10,441 nt of DNA from Lysobacteraceae bacterium. Lineage in GTDB: Bacteria; Patescibacteriota; Patescibacteriia; JAACEG01. The notes beneath the pieces were generated by a model, which was not told the origin of the DNA, ran no database searches, and was given only the letters and a program-made list of their open reading frames with translations. Below, one piece after another: positions 1 through 5,500 of the stretch. How positions within the stretch are numbered: position 1 is the first letter of the stretch; each line of letters opens with the position of its first letter. The DNA is taken from the NCBI GenBank assembly GCA_011682665.1, contig JAACEG010000014.1, positions 1-10,441 on the forward strand. The letters run 5' to 3'. The position numbers were made by a program, and so were the translations under genes.

Positions 1-15
1 TAAATAAAAAAATAT

Positions 16-1179
16 ATGAAAATAATTTGCACACAAGAAAATTTAAATAAAGGTCTATTAATAATTAGTAATATAACAGGAAAAAATCCTAATCTTCCTA
101 TTTTGAATAATATATTAATTAAAGCTAAAAATAATATTATTACATTATCTGCTACAAATTTAGAAATAGGGATAAACTGTATAATTAGAGGAAAAATTGA
201 AAAAGAAGGAAGTTTTACTGTTCCAGCAAGAAATTTTTTAGACTATATAAGCTTAATAAGTAAAAACCAGGTTATTTTAGAATTAAAAGATAACAAATTA
301 GAAGTATCAAATTCTAATTTTAAATCAAAATTTAAAGGAGAAACGACAGATGATTTTCCTACTATTCCAAAAATTAAAAGACAAAGTAAATATACGATTA
401 AATTAGAAGATATGAAATCAGCTATTTCTAATGTTATTTTTGCTTCAACAGTAATAAGCTCAAGACCTGAAATAAGTGGAGTTCTTTTTAATTTTAATAG
501 TGATAAAAAGAAATTAACTTTAGCGGCTACTGACAGTTATAGATTGGCTGAAAAAAAAATAAATTTAATAGATATTAGCGGAAAAAACGAAAAAATTATT
601 ATTCCTATTAAAACATTACAAGAAGTTGTAAGGATTATCGGCTTAATAAAAGATATAGATCAAGAAGATAAAAAACAAAAAACAATAAATATTTATTTAT
701 CAGGTGATGGGCAAGTCTTATTCACTTTTCCTGACCCTAAAATAGGCACAGAGGACAGTATAGAGCTTGTTTCAAGAGTTATTGAGGGTAATTACCCAGA
801 ATATCAAGAAATCATCCCTAAAAGCCATAATACGAAGATCCTTGTTGAGAAAAATAATTTAATAAAAATTGTAAAAGCAGGCAGTCTTTTTACAGAAAGC
901 GGGGTAAATAGTATAAAATTAGAATTTTTTGAAAAAGATAATGAAATAACTGTTTTTTCCGCTAATTCTCAAACAGGAGAAAACTTATCAAAATTACAGG
1001 CGAAAATAGAAGGAGAGGATAATAGTATAGTACTTAATTATCGTTATTTATTAGAAGGTTTGCAAAATATTAACGGAGATATAGCTGTCTTAGAAATTAT
1101 TAACAAGGATGTTCCTTGTTTATTAAAATCAATAGATAAAGATGATTATATCTATATCATAATGCCAATAAGACTATAA
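16..1179 (+). CDS. dnaN: DNA polymerase III subunit beta (sliding clamp)
   Basis: Encodes the ring-shaped clamp that dimerises around DNA and tethers the replicative polymerase and other clamp-binding proteins. The 387-residue product is close to the usual 365-380 residues. It shows the three-domain beta-clamp layout: an N-terminal start of the MKIICTQENLNKGL type, a mid-protein stretch with PEISGVLF and ATDSYRLA (about residues 152-178), a late region containing EGNYPEY (about residue 260), and the family-typical C-terminal end IMPIRL. A lysine-rich linker at about residues 213-224 (KDIDQEDKKQK) is slightly longer than in model clamps. The ATG at 16 gives the canonical N-terminus. No good Shine-Dalgarno is visible in the 15 bases before it. 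dnaN usually follows dnaA near oriC, which would lie left of the window if that order holds here. No clear terminator follows; a weak 7-bp inverted repeat (TTAGATA/TATCTAA) lies at about 1189-1214. Confidence 0.97.
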   Translation: MKIICTQENLNKGLLIISNITGKNPNLPILNNILIKAKNNIITLSATNLEIGINCIIRGKIEKEGSFTVPARNFLDYISLISKNQVILELKDNKLEVSNSNFKSKFKGETTDDFPTIPKIKRQSKYTIKLEDMKSAISNVIFASTVISSRPEISGVLFNFNSDKKKLTLAATDSYRLAEKKINLIDISGKNEKIIIPIKTLQEVVRIIGLIKDIDQEDKKQKTINIYLSGDGQVLFTFPDPKIGTEDSIELVSRVIEGNYPEYQEIIPKSHNTKILVEKNNLIKIVKAGSLFTESGVNSIKLEFFEKDNEITVFSANSQTGENLSKLQAKIEGEDNSIVLNYRYLLEGLQNINGDIAVLEIINKDVPCLLKSIDKDDYIYIIMPIRL

Positions 1180-1258
1180 GCTATTTTTTAGATACACTGT
1201 TTGTACTATCTAATCAATTTAGTAATAAAATAAAAAAAGCAGGACATCCATAAAATTT

Positions 1259-1310
1259 ACAATTATCAATTTTCAATTTTCAATCAATGATTTAATTTTC
1301 AATTTTCAAA
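1259..1310. repeat. AATTTTCA-type simple repeat
   Basis: A short run of imperfect copies of CAATTTTCAATTTTCAA fills the space between dnaN and the first MITE-like element. No coding signal is seen. It looks like low-complexity intergenic sequence and may simply be replication slippage. Confidence 0.6.
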
Positions 1311-1317
1311 CTATTTA

Positions 1318-1529
1318 GAGACTGGTGACGAGAGCCTTTTCTACTGCAATTTTCATCTTTTGGTCAAATTTTCTTCAAATTTTTTTACCTTACCTTAGGG
1401 TAGGCGAAAAAAAATATTTAAAAAATTTGTCTCAACTTGCCTGCCGGCGAGGCAGAAATCTAAAAATTTTTACCCCGTTGCCGGCTGGCTAACTGGGATC
1501 GTTATGAAAACGCTCTCGTCACCAGCTCC
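1318..1529. mobile_element. MITE-like palindromic element, copy 1 (212 bp)
   Basis: A non-coding element with terminal inverted repeats. The left end reads GAGACTGGTGACGAGAGC, and the right end, read on the other strand, GGAGCTGGTGACGAGAGC. It is flanked by the direct 6-bp repeat TATTTA at 1312-1317 and 1530-1535, as expected of a target-site duplication. The interior is also largely self-complementary: T-rich stretches before 1395 face A-rich stretches after 1408, around a small hairpin at about 1390-1404, so the whole element could fold into one long imperfect hairpin. Compared with copy 2 it carries two extra palindromic blocks: TGCCTGCCGGCGAGGCA (1438-1454) and an ACCCC...GGGAT block (about 1471-1500). 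No transposase is encoded, so if it is mobile it is non-autonomous. Confidence 0.75.
1438..1455. repeat. GCCGGC-centred short palindrome nested in MITE copy 1
   Basis: TGCCT and AGGCA flank the GC-rich loop GCCGGCG. The block is absent from the equivalent place in the second MITE copy, so it looks like a small repeat inserted into the larger one. A related palindrome lies at 2740-2757. Its GC content stands out sharply from the surroundings. Confidence 0.55.
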
Positions 1530-1617
1530 TATTTAAATTTGTTATTTTGGTCATTGGAATTTATTTAGGATTTGTGATTTTAAAAAGGTTGTTTTATTTT
1601 TTGTGGTGATAATAAAA

Positions 1618-1712
1618 ATTATATTATATTTTATATAAATATACAGAATCCTGTATATTATTCGAAAATAGTTTGTATAAAAACCAGTTGAGACGAAATT
1701 TGCAAAATTTTT
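1618..1712. repeat. Direct repeat A (pair with 2071-2155)
   Basis: About 90 bases are clearly similar to 2071-2155. The shared core is CAGAAT, then TGTATATTAT, then CGAAAATAGTTT, then TATA, ending in GAAATTT. Both copies lie just upstream of a decayed coding stretch. The core resembles a promoter, with a -35-like CTGTAT/TTGTAT and a TATA-rich -10 about 17 bases downstream. The pair could therefore be a duplicated promoter or leader, or the ends of an old mobile unit. Confidence 0.5.
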
Positions 1713-1722
1713 AATTATTTAA

Positions 1723-1999
1723 TCTAAAAATATAAGGGAATCTAAAAAACATTATCCAGAAAATATTCTTAATAAAGAAAATAAAGAAGGAGAGAAAAAA
1801 TATGCATGGGCGAATACGGTTATTTCAACATCTGAACAGGAGTATGTAGATCCAGATAGAAGGATATGCCCATAATGATTTATATCCCTTGGCCCAGGTA
1901 GAAGTAGTAAAAATTGATGGGAGCAGAACATTGATTAAAGATAATACTGGTGAGTTTTGGATACCTACAGATAAATTAGATTTTGATTATCCATTTTAG
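1723..1999 (+). pseudogene. Decayed unidentified gene
   Basis: Two neighbouring frames carry protein-like sequence. Frame 1 is open from 1723 and reads ...KKYAWANTVISTSEQEYVDPDR before a stop at 1861. Frame 2 then continues from 1859 with GYAHNDLYPLAQVEVVKIDG and ends ...GEFWIPTDKLDFDYPF at a TAG (1997-1999). The junction is explained by one extra base near 1855-1861. No ATG, GTG or TTG starts frame 1. Alternatively, AAGGAG at about 1788-1793 and an ATG at 1802 start frame 2 (MHGRIRLFQHLNRSM), which then meets an in-frame TAG at 1847-1849. On either reading the gene is broken. I do not recognise the family. It lies between direct repeats A and B, which suggests a decayed insertion or an abandoned locus. 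Confidence 0.5.
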
Positions 2000-2046
2000 C
2001 AGTTAGTACGTATTAAAAATTTTTTGCAAATATCGCATAATACAGA

Positions 2047-2078
2047 ATATGAGGTTTAAAAAATTTGCATAATATTAC
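2047..2078. repeat. ATATGAGGTTT direct repeat, left copy
   Basis: The 11-mer ATATGAGGTTT followed by an A-run occurs at 2047-2057 and again at 2517-2527, and weaker similarity extends about 20 bases further. The two copies bracket the broken YqfO-like gene. Confidence 0.4.
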
Positions 2079-2155
2079 ATTATATTTCGTATAATACGCA
2101 GAATTTTGTATATTATCCGAAAATAGTTTATATAATAACTTATGTGAAATTTAAT
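2071..2155. repeat. Direct repeat B (pair with 1618-1712)
   Basis: Second copy of the ~90-base repeat, ending a few bases before the ATG at 2163. It contains TTGTAT, then 17 bases, then TATATAAT, so it could supply the promoter of the broken YqfO-like gene. Differences from copy A are scattered substitutions and small gaps, as expected of an old duplication. Confidence 0.5.
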
Positions 2156-2162
2156 TTTTTCT

Positions 2163-2491
2163 ATGAAGCCAAGCAAGATTGTAAAAATACAAACATACTG
2201 TCCAAGAGAGTCAGCGGATGATGTCCGTCTATCAATTGGAAAAGCTGGTGGGGTATAATTGGTAACTATACTTATTGTGCTTTTTTGAGTGAGGGGCATG
2301 GATATTTTTTGCCAATGGAGGGCTCTAATCCTACAATTGGCAAACAAGGAAGGATTGAGAAAGTTGCCGAGGTGAAAATTGAGTTTGTTTGTGAACAAGA
2401 TAAAATTAAAGATATTATTGAGGCGATAAAGAAAGCACATCCATACGAGGAGGTGCCTATTGATATTTTCCAATTGCTAGACTACGAATAA
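2163..2491 (+). pseudogene. YqfO/NIF3-like small protein, single-base frameshift
   Basis: A stand-alone ~105-residue domain like the central CutA/PII-like insert of YqfO (NIF3 family). The N-terminal half starts at ATG 2163 (MKPSKIVKIQTYCPRESADD) and runs to GKAGGV, where it hits a TAA at 2256-2258. The rest continues one frame over from about 2255: IIGNYTYCAFLSEGHGYFLP, then EGSNPTIGKQG, and ends with the family-typical AHPYEEVPIDIFQL. One missing base at about 2253-2255 restores a complete protein of about 110 residues with every expected motif (GNY, GxFLPxEGxNPxIG, HPYEE). The 3' part alone (TTG at 2285) would lack the first beta strands, so I do not treat it as a separate gene. It could be a recent pseudogene, a sequencing or assembly error, or, less likely, programmed frameshifting. 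No Shine-Dalgarno is visible. The role of these stand-alone domains is poorly known. Confidence 0.8.
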
Positions 2492-2823
2492 AAAATTAAA
2501 CTTCAGATAACAAAGTATATGAGGTTTGAAAAAAGTGCGTTAATAATTTTCAGTGAAAGCATTTTTTTTCACCCAAATTTCGCCTCCTTTATAATAAAAT
2601 AACAAGGAAGTCAGCGAAACTTCTCATATATTAAACATTATACGCAATTCAAAATATATTTTTTTATAAATAAGGATATTTTGATAAGTTTTTAGAATAA
2701 AGAATAAATTTGTTTTTTAATTATTTATAAAGGGGAAATCTGCCTGCCGGCAGACAGGGAGGGAGTTTTCTCCGCTATCTCTCCGAAAAATTTATTTATA
2801 AAGTTTTAATATGAGGAAGTAAT
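2492..2823. other. Intergenic region with inverted repeats, no gene seen
   Basis: No supported coding sequence. It contains the right copy of ATATGAGGTTT (2517-2527), an inverted pair TATATGAG (2516-2523) and CTCATATA (2623-2630), a small GTGAAA/TTTCAC hairpin (2553-2572) that is at best a weak terminator, the GCCGGC palindrome at 2740-2757, and a GGAG-TTTT-CTCC mini-hairpin (2762-2773) shortly before the next gene. Confidence 0.5.
2740..2757. repeat. GCCGGC-centred palindrome
   Basis: CTGCCTGCCGGCAGACAG is an 18-bp palindrome with a single mismatched pair. It resembles the block nested in MITE copy 1 (1438-1455). It lies about 65 bases before the transglutaminase-like gene and has no T-run, so it is not a terminator. 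It is probably a short dispersed palindromic repeat. Confidence 0.6.
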
Positions 2824-3528
2824 ATGTCTATAAATTTAGCTGATTATGACAATCCAATTGTCAAAAACAAATCTGAAGAATTAACGAAAAATGCTAATTC
2901 TGTTTTTGACAAAATAAATGTTATTTTTCATTATGTCAGAGATGATATTAAATTTGCATTTCCAAAAGAAGGAGATTTTGTTAAAGCGTCTCAGACTATC
3001 CAATATGGTTTTGGGCAATGCAATACGAAAACAACTTTATTTTTAGCATTATGTAAATCCATAGGAATTCCGGCAAGAATTCATTTTTCTTTGATTAAGA
3101 AGGACATTCAAAAAGGACTTTTTTCAGGAATCGCTTTTTGGCTAATGCCAAAAGAATTATCTCACAGCTGGATTGAAATTAAAATTGACGAAAAATGGAT
3201 AAGCATTGATTCTTATATTAATGACAAATATTTTTATGAAGCCGCAAAGGAAAAGCTAAAGGAAAAAAGTTGGGATACAGGGTATTCTATCGCATCAAAA
3301 AATAAATCAAGCATTAAATTGGATTTTAATAATGAAAAATTCATGCAAATGGATGCTGTGACTACTGATCACGGAGTTTATAATGAACCTATGGATTATT
3401 ACAGCACTTCAAAATATAAAAATAGACCTAACGCAATAAAACTTTTTATTTATGGATTGCTGATTAAAGGAATTAATAAAAAGATTAAAAAACTTAGATA
3501 TTCTTATGACAGTTCGTGGGTAAATTAA
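2824..3528 (+). CDS. Transglutaminase-like cysteine protease-fold protein
   Basis: The 234-residue protein carries the transglutaminase-like core (papain-like fold). The nucleophile Cys66 sits in GFGQCNTKTTLFLALCKSIG followed by IPAR, the usual arrangement. His114 lies in LSHSWIEI and Asp129 in WISIDSYI, completing the Cys-His-Asp triad at normal spacing. Preceding residues NVIFHYVRDDIKF match the family's helix before the Cys. No signal peptide or membrane segment is seen, so it is probably cytoplasmic. Known relatives are peptidases, amidases or transamidases; the substrate cannot be told from sequence. The start is well supported: GAGG at 2813-2816 lies 7 bases before the ATG. The gene stands alone, with a palindrome at 3552 and a terminator at 3647 downstream. 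The C-terminal 60 residues (after about 175) are basic and unassigned. Confidence 0.85.
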   Translation: MSINLADYDNPIVKNKSEELTKNANSVFDKINVIFHYVRDDIKFAFPKEGDFVKASQTIQYGFGQCNTKTTLFLALCKSIGIPARIHFSLIKKDIQKGLFSGIAFWLMPKELSHSWIEIKIDEKWISIDSYINDKYFYEAAKEKLKEKSWDTGYSIASKNKSSIKLDFNNEKFMQMDAVTTDHGVYNEPMDYYSTSKYKNRPNAIKLFIYGLLIKGINKKIKKLRYSYDSSWVN

Positions 3529-3551
3529 TGTGTTTTGAAAAAATGAAATTT

Positions 3552-3597
3552 ACCCTGTTAAATAAGCCTTTGGCTTAGCTTTGCTATTTAACAGGGT
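3552..3597. repeat. Large hairpin-forming palindrome without T-run
   Basis: ACCCTGTTAAATA (3552-3564) pairs perfectly with TATTTAACAGGGT (3585-3597), and the loop contains a smaller hairpin AAGCC-TTT-GGCTT (3564-3576). No T-run follows, so it is not a standard intrinsic terminator. Its ACCC..GTTA / TAAC..GGGT ends resemble the block nested inside the MITE copies at about 1471-1500 and 4411-4439. This suggests a family of short palindromic repeats. Confidence 0.65.
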
Positions 3598-3646
3598 GAA
3601 CCCTTAACCCCTCTGTCATTTTTAAAAACGAAAAAATCAAATTTAT

Positions 3647-3686
3647 AAAAAAGGATATAGTCGTTTTATAGACAATATCCTTTTTT
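3647..3686. terminator. Bidirectional intrinsic terminator
   Basis: AAAAAAGGATAT and ATATCCTTTTTT form the stem, extended by GTC/GAC across a single A:A mismatch, with loop GTTTTATA. The U-run is produced on either strand. It ends the transglutaminase-like gene on the plus strand and the 55-residue gene (3692-3859) on the minus strand, whose stop is only 6 bases away. Confidence 0.88.
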
Positions 3687-3691
3687 GCATT

Positions 3692-3859
3692 TTATATAAA
3701 AAATGGATTATTTTTTATAGTATTTTTAAGCTTTAAAAGAACAGATTTAATAAGAGCAATATTTGTTTCAACAAGAGGATCACTTAATTCATTATGTAAT
3801 GTTCTTTCTAATTCTTTTATTTCATTTAGATTTAGCTCTATTTTTACTTTATTTGTCAT
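3692..3859 (-). CDS. Small hypothetical protein (55 aa)
   Basis: A short open frame read from ATG at 3859 to TAA at 3694-3692. The product starts MTNKVKIELNLNEIKELERT and ends LKNTIKNNPFFI. Support for a real gene is a near-perfect Shine-Dalgarno (AAAGGAGG, 3876-3869) 9 bases before the ATG, a protein-like amphipathic helical composition, and a strong terminator immediately after the stop. No domain is recognised; the pattern fits a small helical protein, possibly nucleic-acid-associated or an antitoxin-like partner, but nothing shows this directly. No partner gene is adjacent. The left end of MITE copy 2 lies only about 10 bases upstream of the Shine-Dalgarno, so any native promoter has been displaced by, or is supplied from within, the element. 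Confidence 0.7.
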   Translation of the reverse strand: MTNKVKIELNLNEIKELERTLHNELSDPLVETNIALIKSVLLKLKNTIKNNPFFI

Positions 3860-3885
3860 TATTTTTTACCTCCTTTGTTTAAATA

Positions 3886-4046
3886 GGGGCTGGTGATGAG
3901 AGCCGTTTCTACTGCAATTTTCATTTTTTGGTCAAATTTTCTTCAAATTTTTTTACCTTACCTCAGGGTAGGCTAAAAAAATTATTTAAAAAATTTGTCT
4001 CAAAATCTAAAAATTTCGTGACGAAAGCGCTCTCGTCACCAGCTCC
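3886..4046. mobile_element. MITE-like palindromic element, copy 2 (161 bp)
   Basis: The left end GGGGCTGGTGATGAGAGC and the right end (read on the other strand) GGAGCTGGTGACGAGAGC form terminal inverted repeats. A direct TAAATA flanks both sides (3880-3885 and 4047-4052), matching the 6-bp target duplication of copy 1. The interior is almost base-for-base the same as copy 1 up to TTTGTCTC, but lacks both nested GC-rich palindromes. It is therefore probably the uninterrupted form. T-rich and A-rich halves face each other across a CTTACC/GGTAGG hairpin, so the single strand can fold end to end. It lies directly upstream of the 55-residue minus-strand gene. Confidence 0.78.
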
Positions 4047-4077
4047 TAAATAAGGTCAGTAATTTTTATTTTTGCGC

Positions 4078-4105
4078 AAATAAGGTTTCACGTGAAACCT
4101 TATTT
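4078..4105. promoter_or_regulatory. parS-like site within a 28-bp perfect palindrome
   Basis: The centre GGTTTCACGTGAAACC differs from the ParB-binding consensus TGTTTCACGTGAAACA only at the outer two bases of each side, and those changes are symmetric. The symmetry continues outward (AAATAA...TTATTT) to 28 bp with no mismatch. Two more such sites lie at 8140 and 9741. Such sites normally cluster near the replication origin. ParB itself is not in the window. Confidence 0.7.
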
Positions 4106-4109
4106 TCAG

Positions 4110-4384
4110 TATTATTTTTTAAAAATAAAGCAAAAAAGCTTGAAATTTAGATAATATTCGGCTTTTTGTAATGTTGTATAGCCTTTTTATTTTTATTTTT
4201 TTATGTTTTTTAGGCGTTTTTTCAACCTTTTTGCTATTTTTTTATAGGAATGTTCTTAAATTCGCATCCTTTTATTTAAAATCCATTTTTGGGCTGATTT
4301 TACTATGTTTTTTATAAGGTTTTCTAACATTAGAAGCTTATATTCTTCTATTTTTTTAATCTTTCTTTTTTTATTGCTTATTTT
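4110..4384 (-). other. AT-rich region with lysine-rich frame remnant
   Basis: No convincing gene. On the minus strand one frame reads from inside MITE half-copy 3 through LLMLENLIKNIVKSAQKW and NKRMRI to a TAA at 4258-4256, then stays in frame as EHSYKKIAKRLKKRLKNIKK. This may be the tail of a gene cut by the MITE, or chance in A-rich sequence. No Shine-Dalgarno is present. Confidence 0.25.
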
Positions 4385-4469
4385 AATTTGTCTTAAAATC
4401 TAAAAATTTTTACCCCGTTGCCGGCTGGCTAACTGGGGTCGTTACGAAAACGCTCTCGTCGCCAGCTCC
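4385..4469. mobile_element. MITE-like element, right half only (copy 3)
   Basis: Matches the right part of copies 1 and 2, from AATTTGTCT through AAAATCTAAAAATTT to the right terminal repeat GCTCTCGTCGCCAGCTCC. It carries the nested ACCCCGTTGCCGGCTGGC...GGGGT block seen in copy 1 but not in copy 2. No left terminal repeat is found upstream back to copy 2, so it is a truncated copy. It lies 22 bases beyond the stop codon of the TrmB-like gene, and its fold could help end transcription from that gene. Confidence 0.7.
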
Positions 4470-4491
4470 TACTTATTTTATCTTGATGACG

Positions 4492-5235
4492 CTAAATCGC
4501 TGTATTATTCCATATTATGTCAAAAATAGCTTTTTGGGCGTCGGAAAAATCTTTTGATTCAATAATAAATCCCAGATGTTCTTCTTTAGAGGAAATAACT
4601 GCTACCTTATTGTCATAAATGCATATATATGGCTTAATATTTACTTCCCCTGGCATAAAGCGCGCTTCTCGGAGCTGTTTTATGTGTAAAATTCCTTTTT
4701 CCCGCCGTGGTTTGTATTTGAATGAACGCAATGACAAACTTTTAATGCCAGCCTTAATTCTCTTTTTTACAAACTCGTCCACAAATTTTTCTCCCAGCAA
4801 ATCTTCCACATTAAAGTCTGAAATATAATAGCGGTCTATTTTTTCTTGGCAGGTTAAAATATTTTCAAATACCTTTTTTATCCCTCTCTTATGGCGGTAA
4901 ATCCTAATTTCCGGCTGAAAACCATCCTGCCCGAAAATATTTTTAAGTTTCGGAAGAACGTCGGCGATAATATCTTTTTGCTCTCGCAGTAAATTATTAA
5001 GGCTGGCTTTAGGATTTTCGGCAAAATAATATTTTTTATCGTCTTTCGTGATTTTACTGATTAAACCTTTTTCAATCAAGCTGTCTAAGCAATGATATAC
5101 TGTGGTTCTTTTGATTTCCGTGGCAACGGCAATTTGAGCCACAGTGACTTTTTTGATTTTTAGAGCCGCGATATAGATTTTCGCCTCTTTTCTGGAAATT
5201 CCCAGATTTTTTAATTTGTCTTCAATATTTTTCAT
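4492..5235 (-). CDS. TrmB-family transcriptional regulator
   Basis: A 247-residue DNA-binding regulator. Residues 1-70 hold a winged helix-turn-helix of the TrmB type: LKNLGISRKEAKIYIAAL, a recognition region KRTTVYHCLDSLIEKGLISK, then the wing. A short coiled-coil linker (about 75-100) leads to a C-terminal phospholipase-D-like sensor region typical of the family (about 105-245), with EIRIYRHKRGIKKVFENIL and a late ICIYDNKVAVISS strand. These sensors bind a small ligand, often a sugar in archaea; the ligand here is unknown. ATG 5235 gives the usual N-terminus, without a Shine-Dalgarno. It is divergent from the aminotransferase/radical SAM operon, and its promoter contains an inverted repeat, so it probably controls itself and the operon. 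GC content is visibly higher than in its neighbours, which may hint at different ancestry. Confidence 0.88.
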   Translation of the reverse strand: MKNIEDKLKNLGISRKEAKIYIAALKIKKVTVAQIAVATEIKRTTVYHCLDSLIEKGLISKITKDDKKYYFAENPKASLNNLLREQKDIIADVLPKLKNIFGQDGFQPEIRIYRHKRGIKKVFENILTCQEKIDRYYISDFNVEDLLGEKFVDEFVKKRIKAGIKSLSLRSFKYKPRREKGILHIKQLREARFMPGEVNIKPYICIYDNKVAVISSKEEHLGFIIESKDFSDAQKAIFDIIWNNTAI

Positions 5236-5273
5236 AGTTTTAGTTTTTGTCGATAATTTTGGTCGTCATTTAT

Positions 5274-5302
5274 ATAATACTTTATAGCTTAAATAAAGTC
5301 AA
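5274..5302 (-). promoter_or_regulatory. Sigma70-type promoter of the TrmB-like regulator with inverted repeat
   Basis: On the minus strand, TTGACT (5302-5297) and TATTAT (5279-5274) are 17 bases apart, a good -35/-10 pair about 40 bases before ATG 5235. The inverted repeat ACTTTAT (5279-5285) / ATAAAGT (5293-5299) overlaps the spacer and the inner edges of both hexamers. This is the position expected for an operator through which the regulator could repress its own gene. Confidence 0.65.
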
Positions 5303-5337
5303 GTTTAAAATAATTTTTATATAGATATCCATTTCAT

Positions 5338-5365
5338 TTGACATTTTTTAATATAATTATAATAA
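5338..5365 (+). promoter_or_regulatory. Candidate promoter of the aminotransferase/radical SAM operon
   Basis: A consensus -35 TTGACA (5338-5343) is followed at 16 bases by TAATAA (5360-5365), inside an AT-rich run that also contains TATAAT (5358-5363) at a too-short 14-base spacing. It faces the operon, whose first ATG is about 140 bases downstream. The exact -10 is uncertain. Confidence 0.5.
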
Positions 5366-5386
5366 TTATTCATTATATTATTATAA
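5357..5386. promoter_or_regulatory. Inverted repeat, candidate operator of the operon
   Basis: TTATAATAAT (5357-5366) pairs with ATTATTATAA (5377-5386) across a 10-base spacer, overlapping the candidate -10 and the start region. It could be an operator for the adjacent TrmB-like protein. In such AT-rich sequence a chance repeat cannot be excluded, and it does not match the ACTTTAT repeat on the other side. Confidence 0.4.
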
Positions 5387-5430
5387 GGAAATTATAGAAG
5401 GATAACTGCACATTAACAAAAAAATAAATA

Positions 5431-5486
5431 GGGGCTGGTGACACATTCGCTTTCGGAGCGACTTTAGTTAGGGGATGGTGATGAGA
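5431..5486. mobile_element. MITE end fragments (copy 4)
   Basis: GGGGCTGGTGAC at 5431-5442, preceded by TAAATA as in copy 2, continues with CGCTTTCGGAGCGA. This resembles the inner side of the right terminal repeat of copy 2 read on the other strand. A second end-like piece, GGGGATGGTGATGAG, follows at 5471-5485. No opposite end is present. The fragment makes up the last part of the operon leader and stops right at the Shine-Dalgarno of the aminotransferase gene. TCGCT/AGCGA (about 5447-5461) can form a small hairpin. Confidence 0.6.
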
Positions 5487-5500
5487 AAGGAGAAAAAATT

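Noticed and set aside
1180..2160. Replication origin (oriC) with DnaA boxes
   Set aside because: Only isolated near-matches such as TTATCCAGA (about 1752) are seen, with no cluster of TTATCCACA boxes.
2075..2473. Minus-strand open frame of 132 codons
   Set aside because: It lies opposite the YqfO-like gene, whose motifs are unmistakable. The minus-strand translation shows no domain and no ribosome site.
2285..2491. 68-residue protein starting at TTG 2285
   Set aside because: It begins in the middle of a conserved domain. The missing N-terminal half is present upstream in another frame, so it is part of a frameshifted gene.
3552..3597. Intrinsic terminator
   Set aside because: Strong stem but no T-run on either side; the real terminator is at 3647-3686.
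4619..4828. Plus-strand open frame of 69 codons
   Set aside because: Antisense shadow of the TrmB-like regulator.
1180..5500. CRISPR array
   Set aside because: The repeated units are long, inverted, irregularly spaced and flanked by target duplications; there are no regular spacers.
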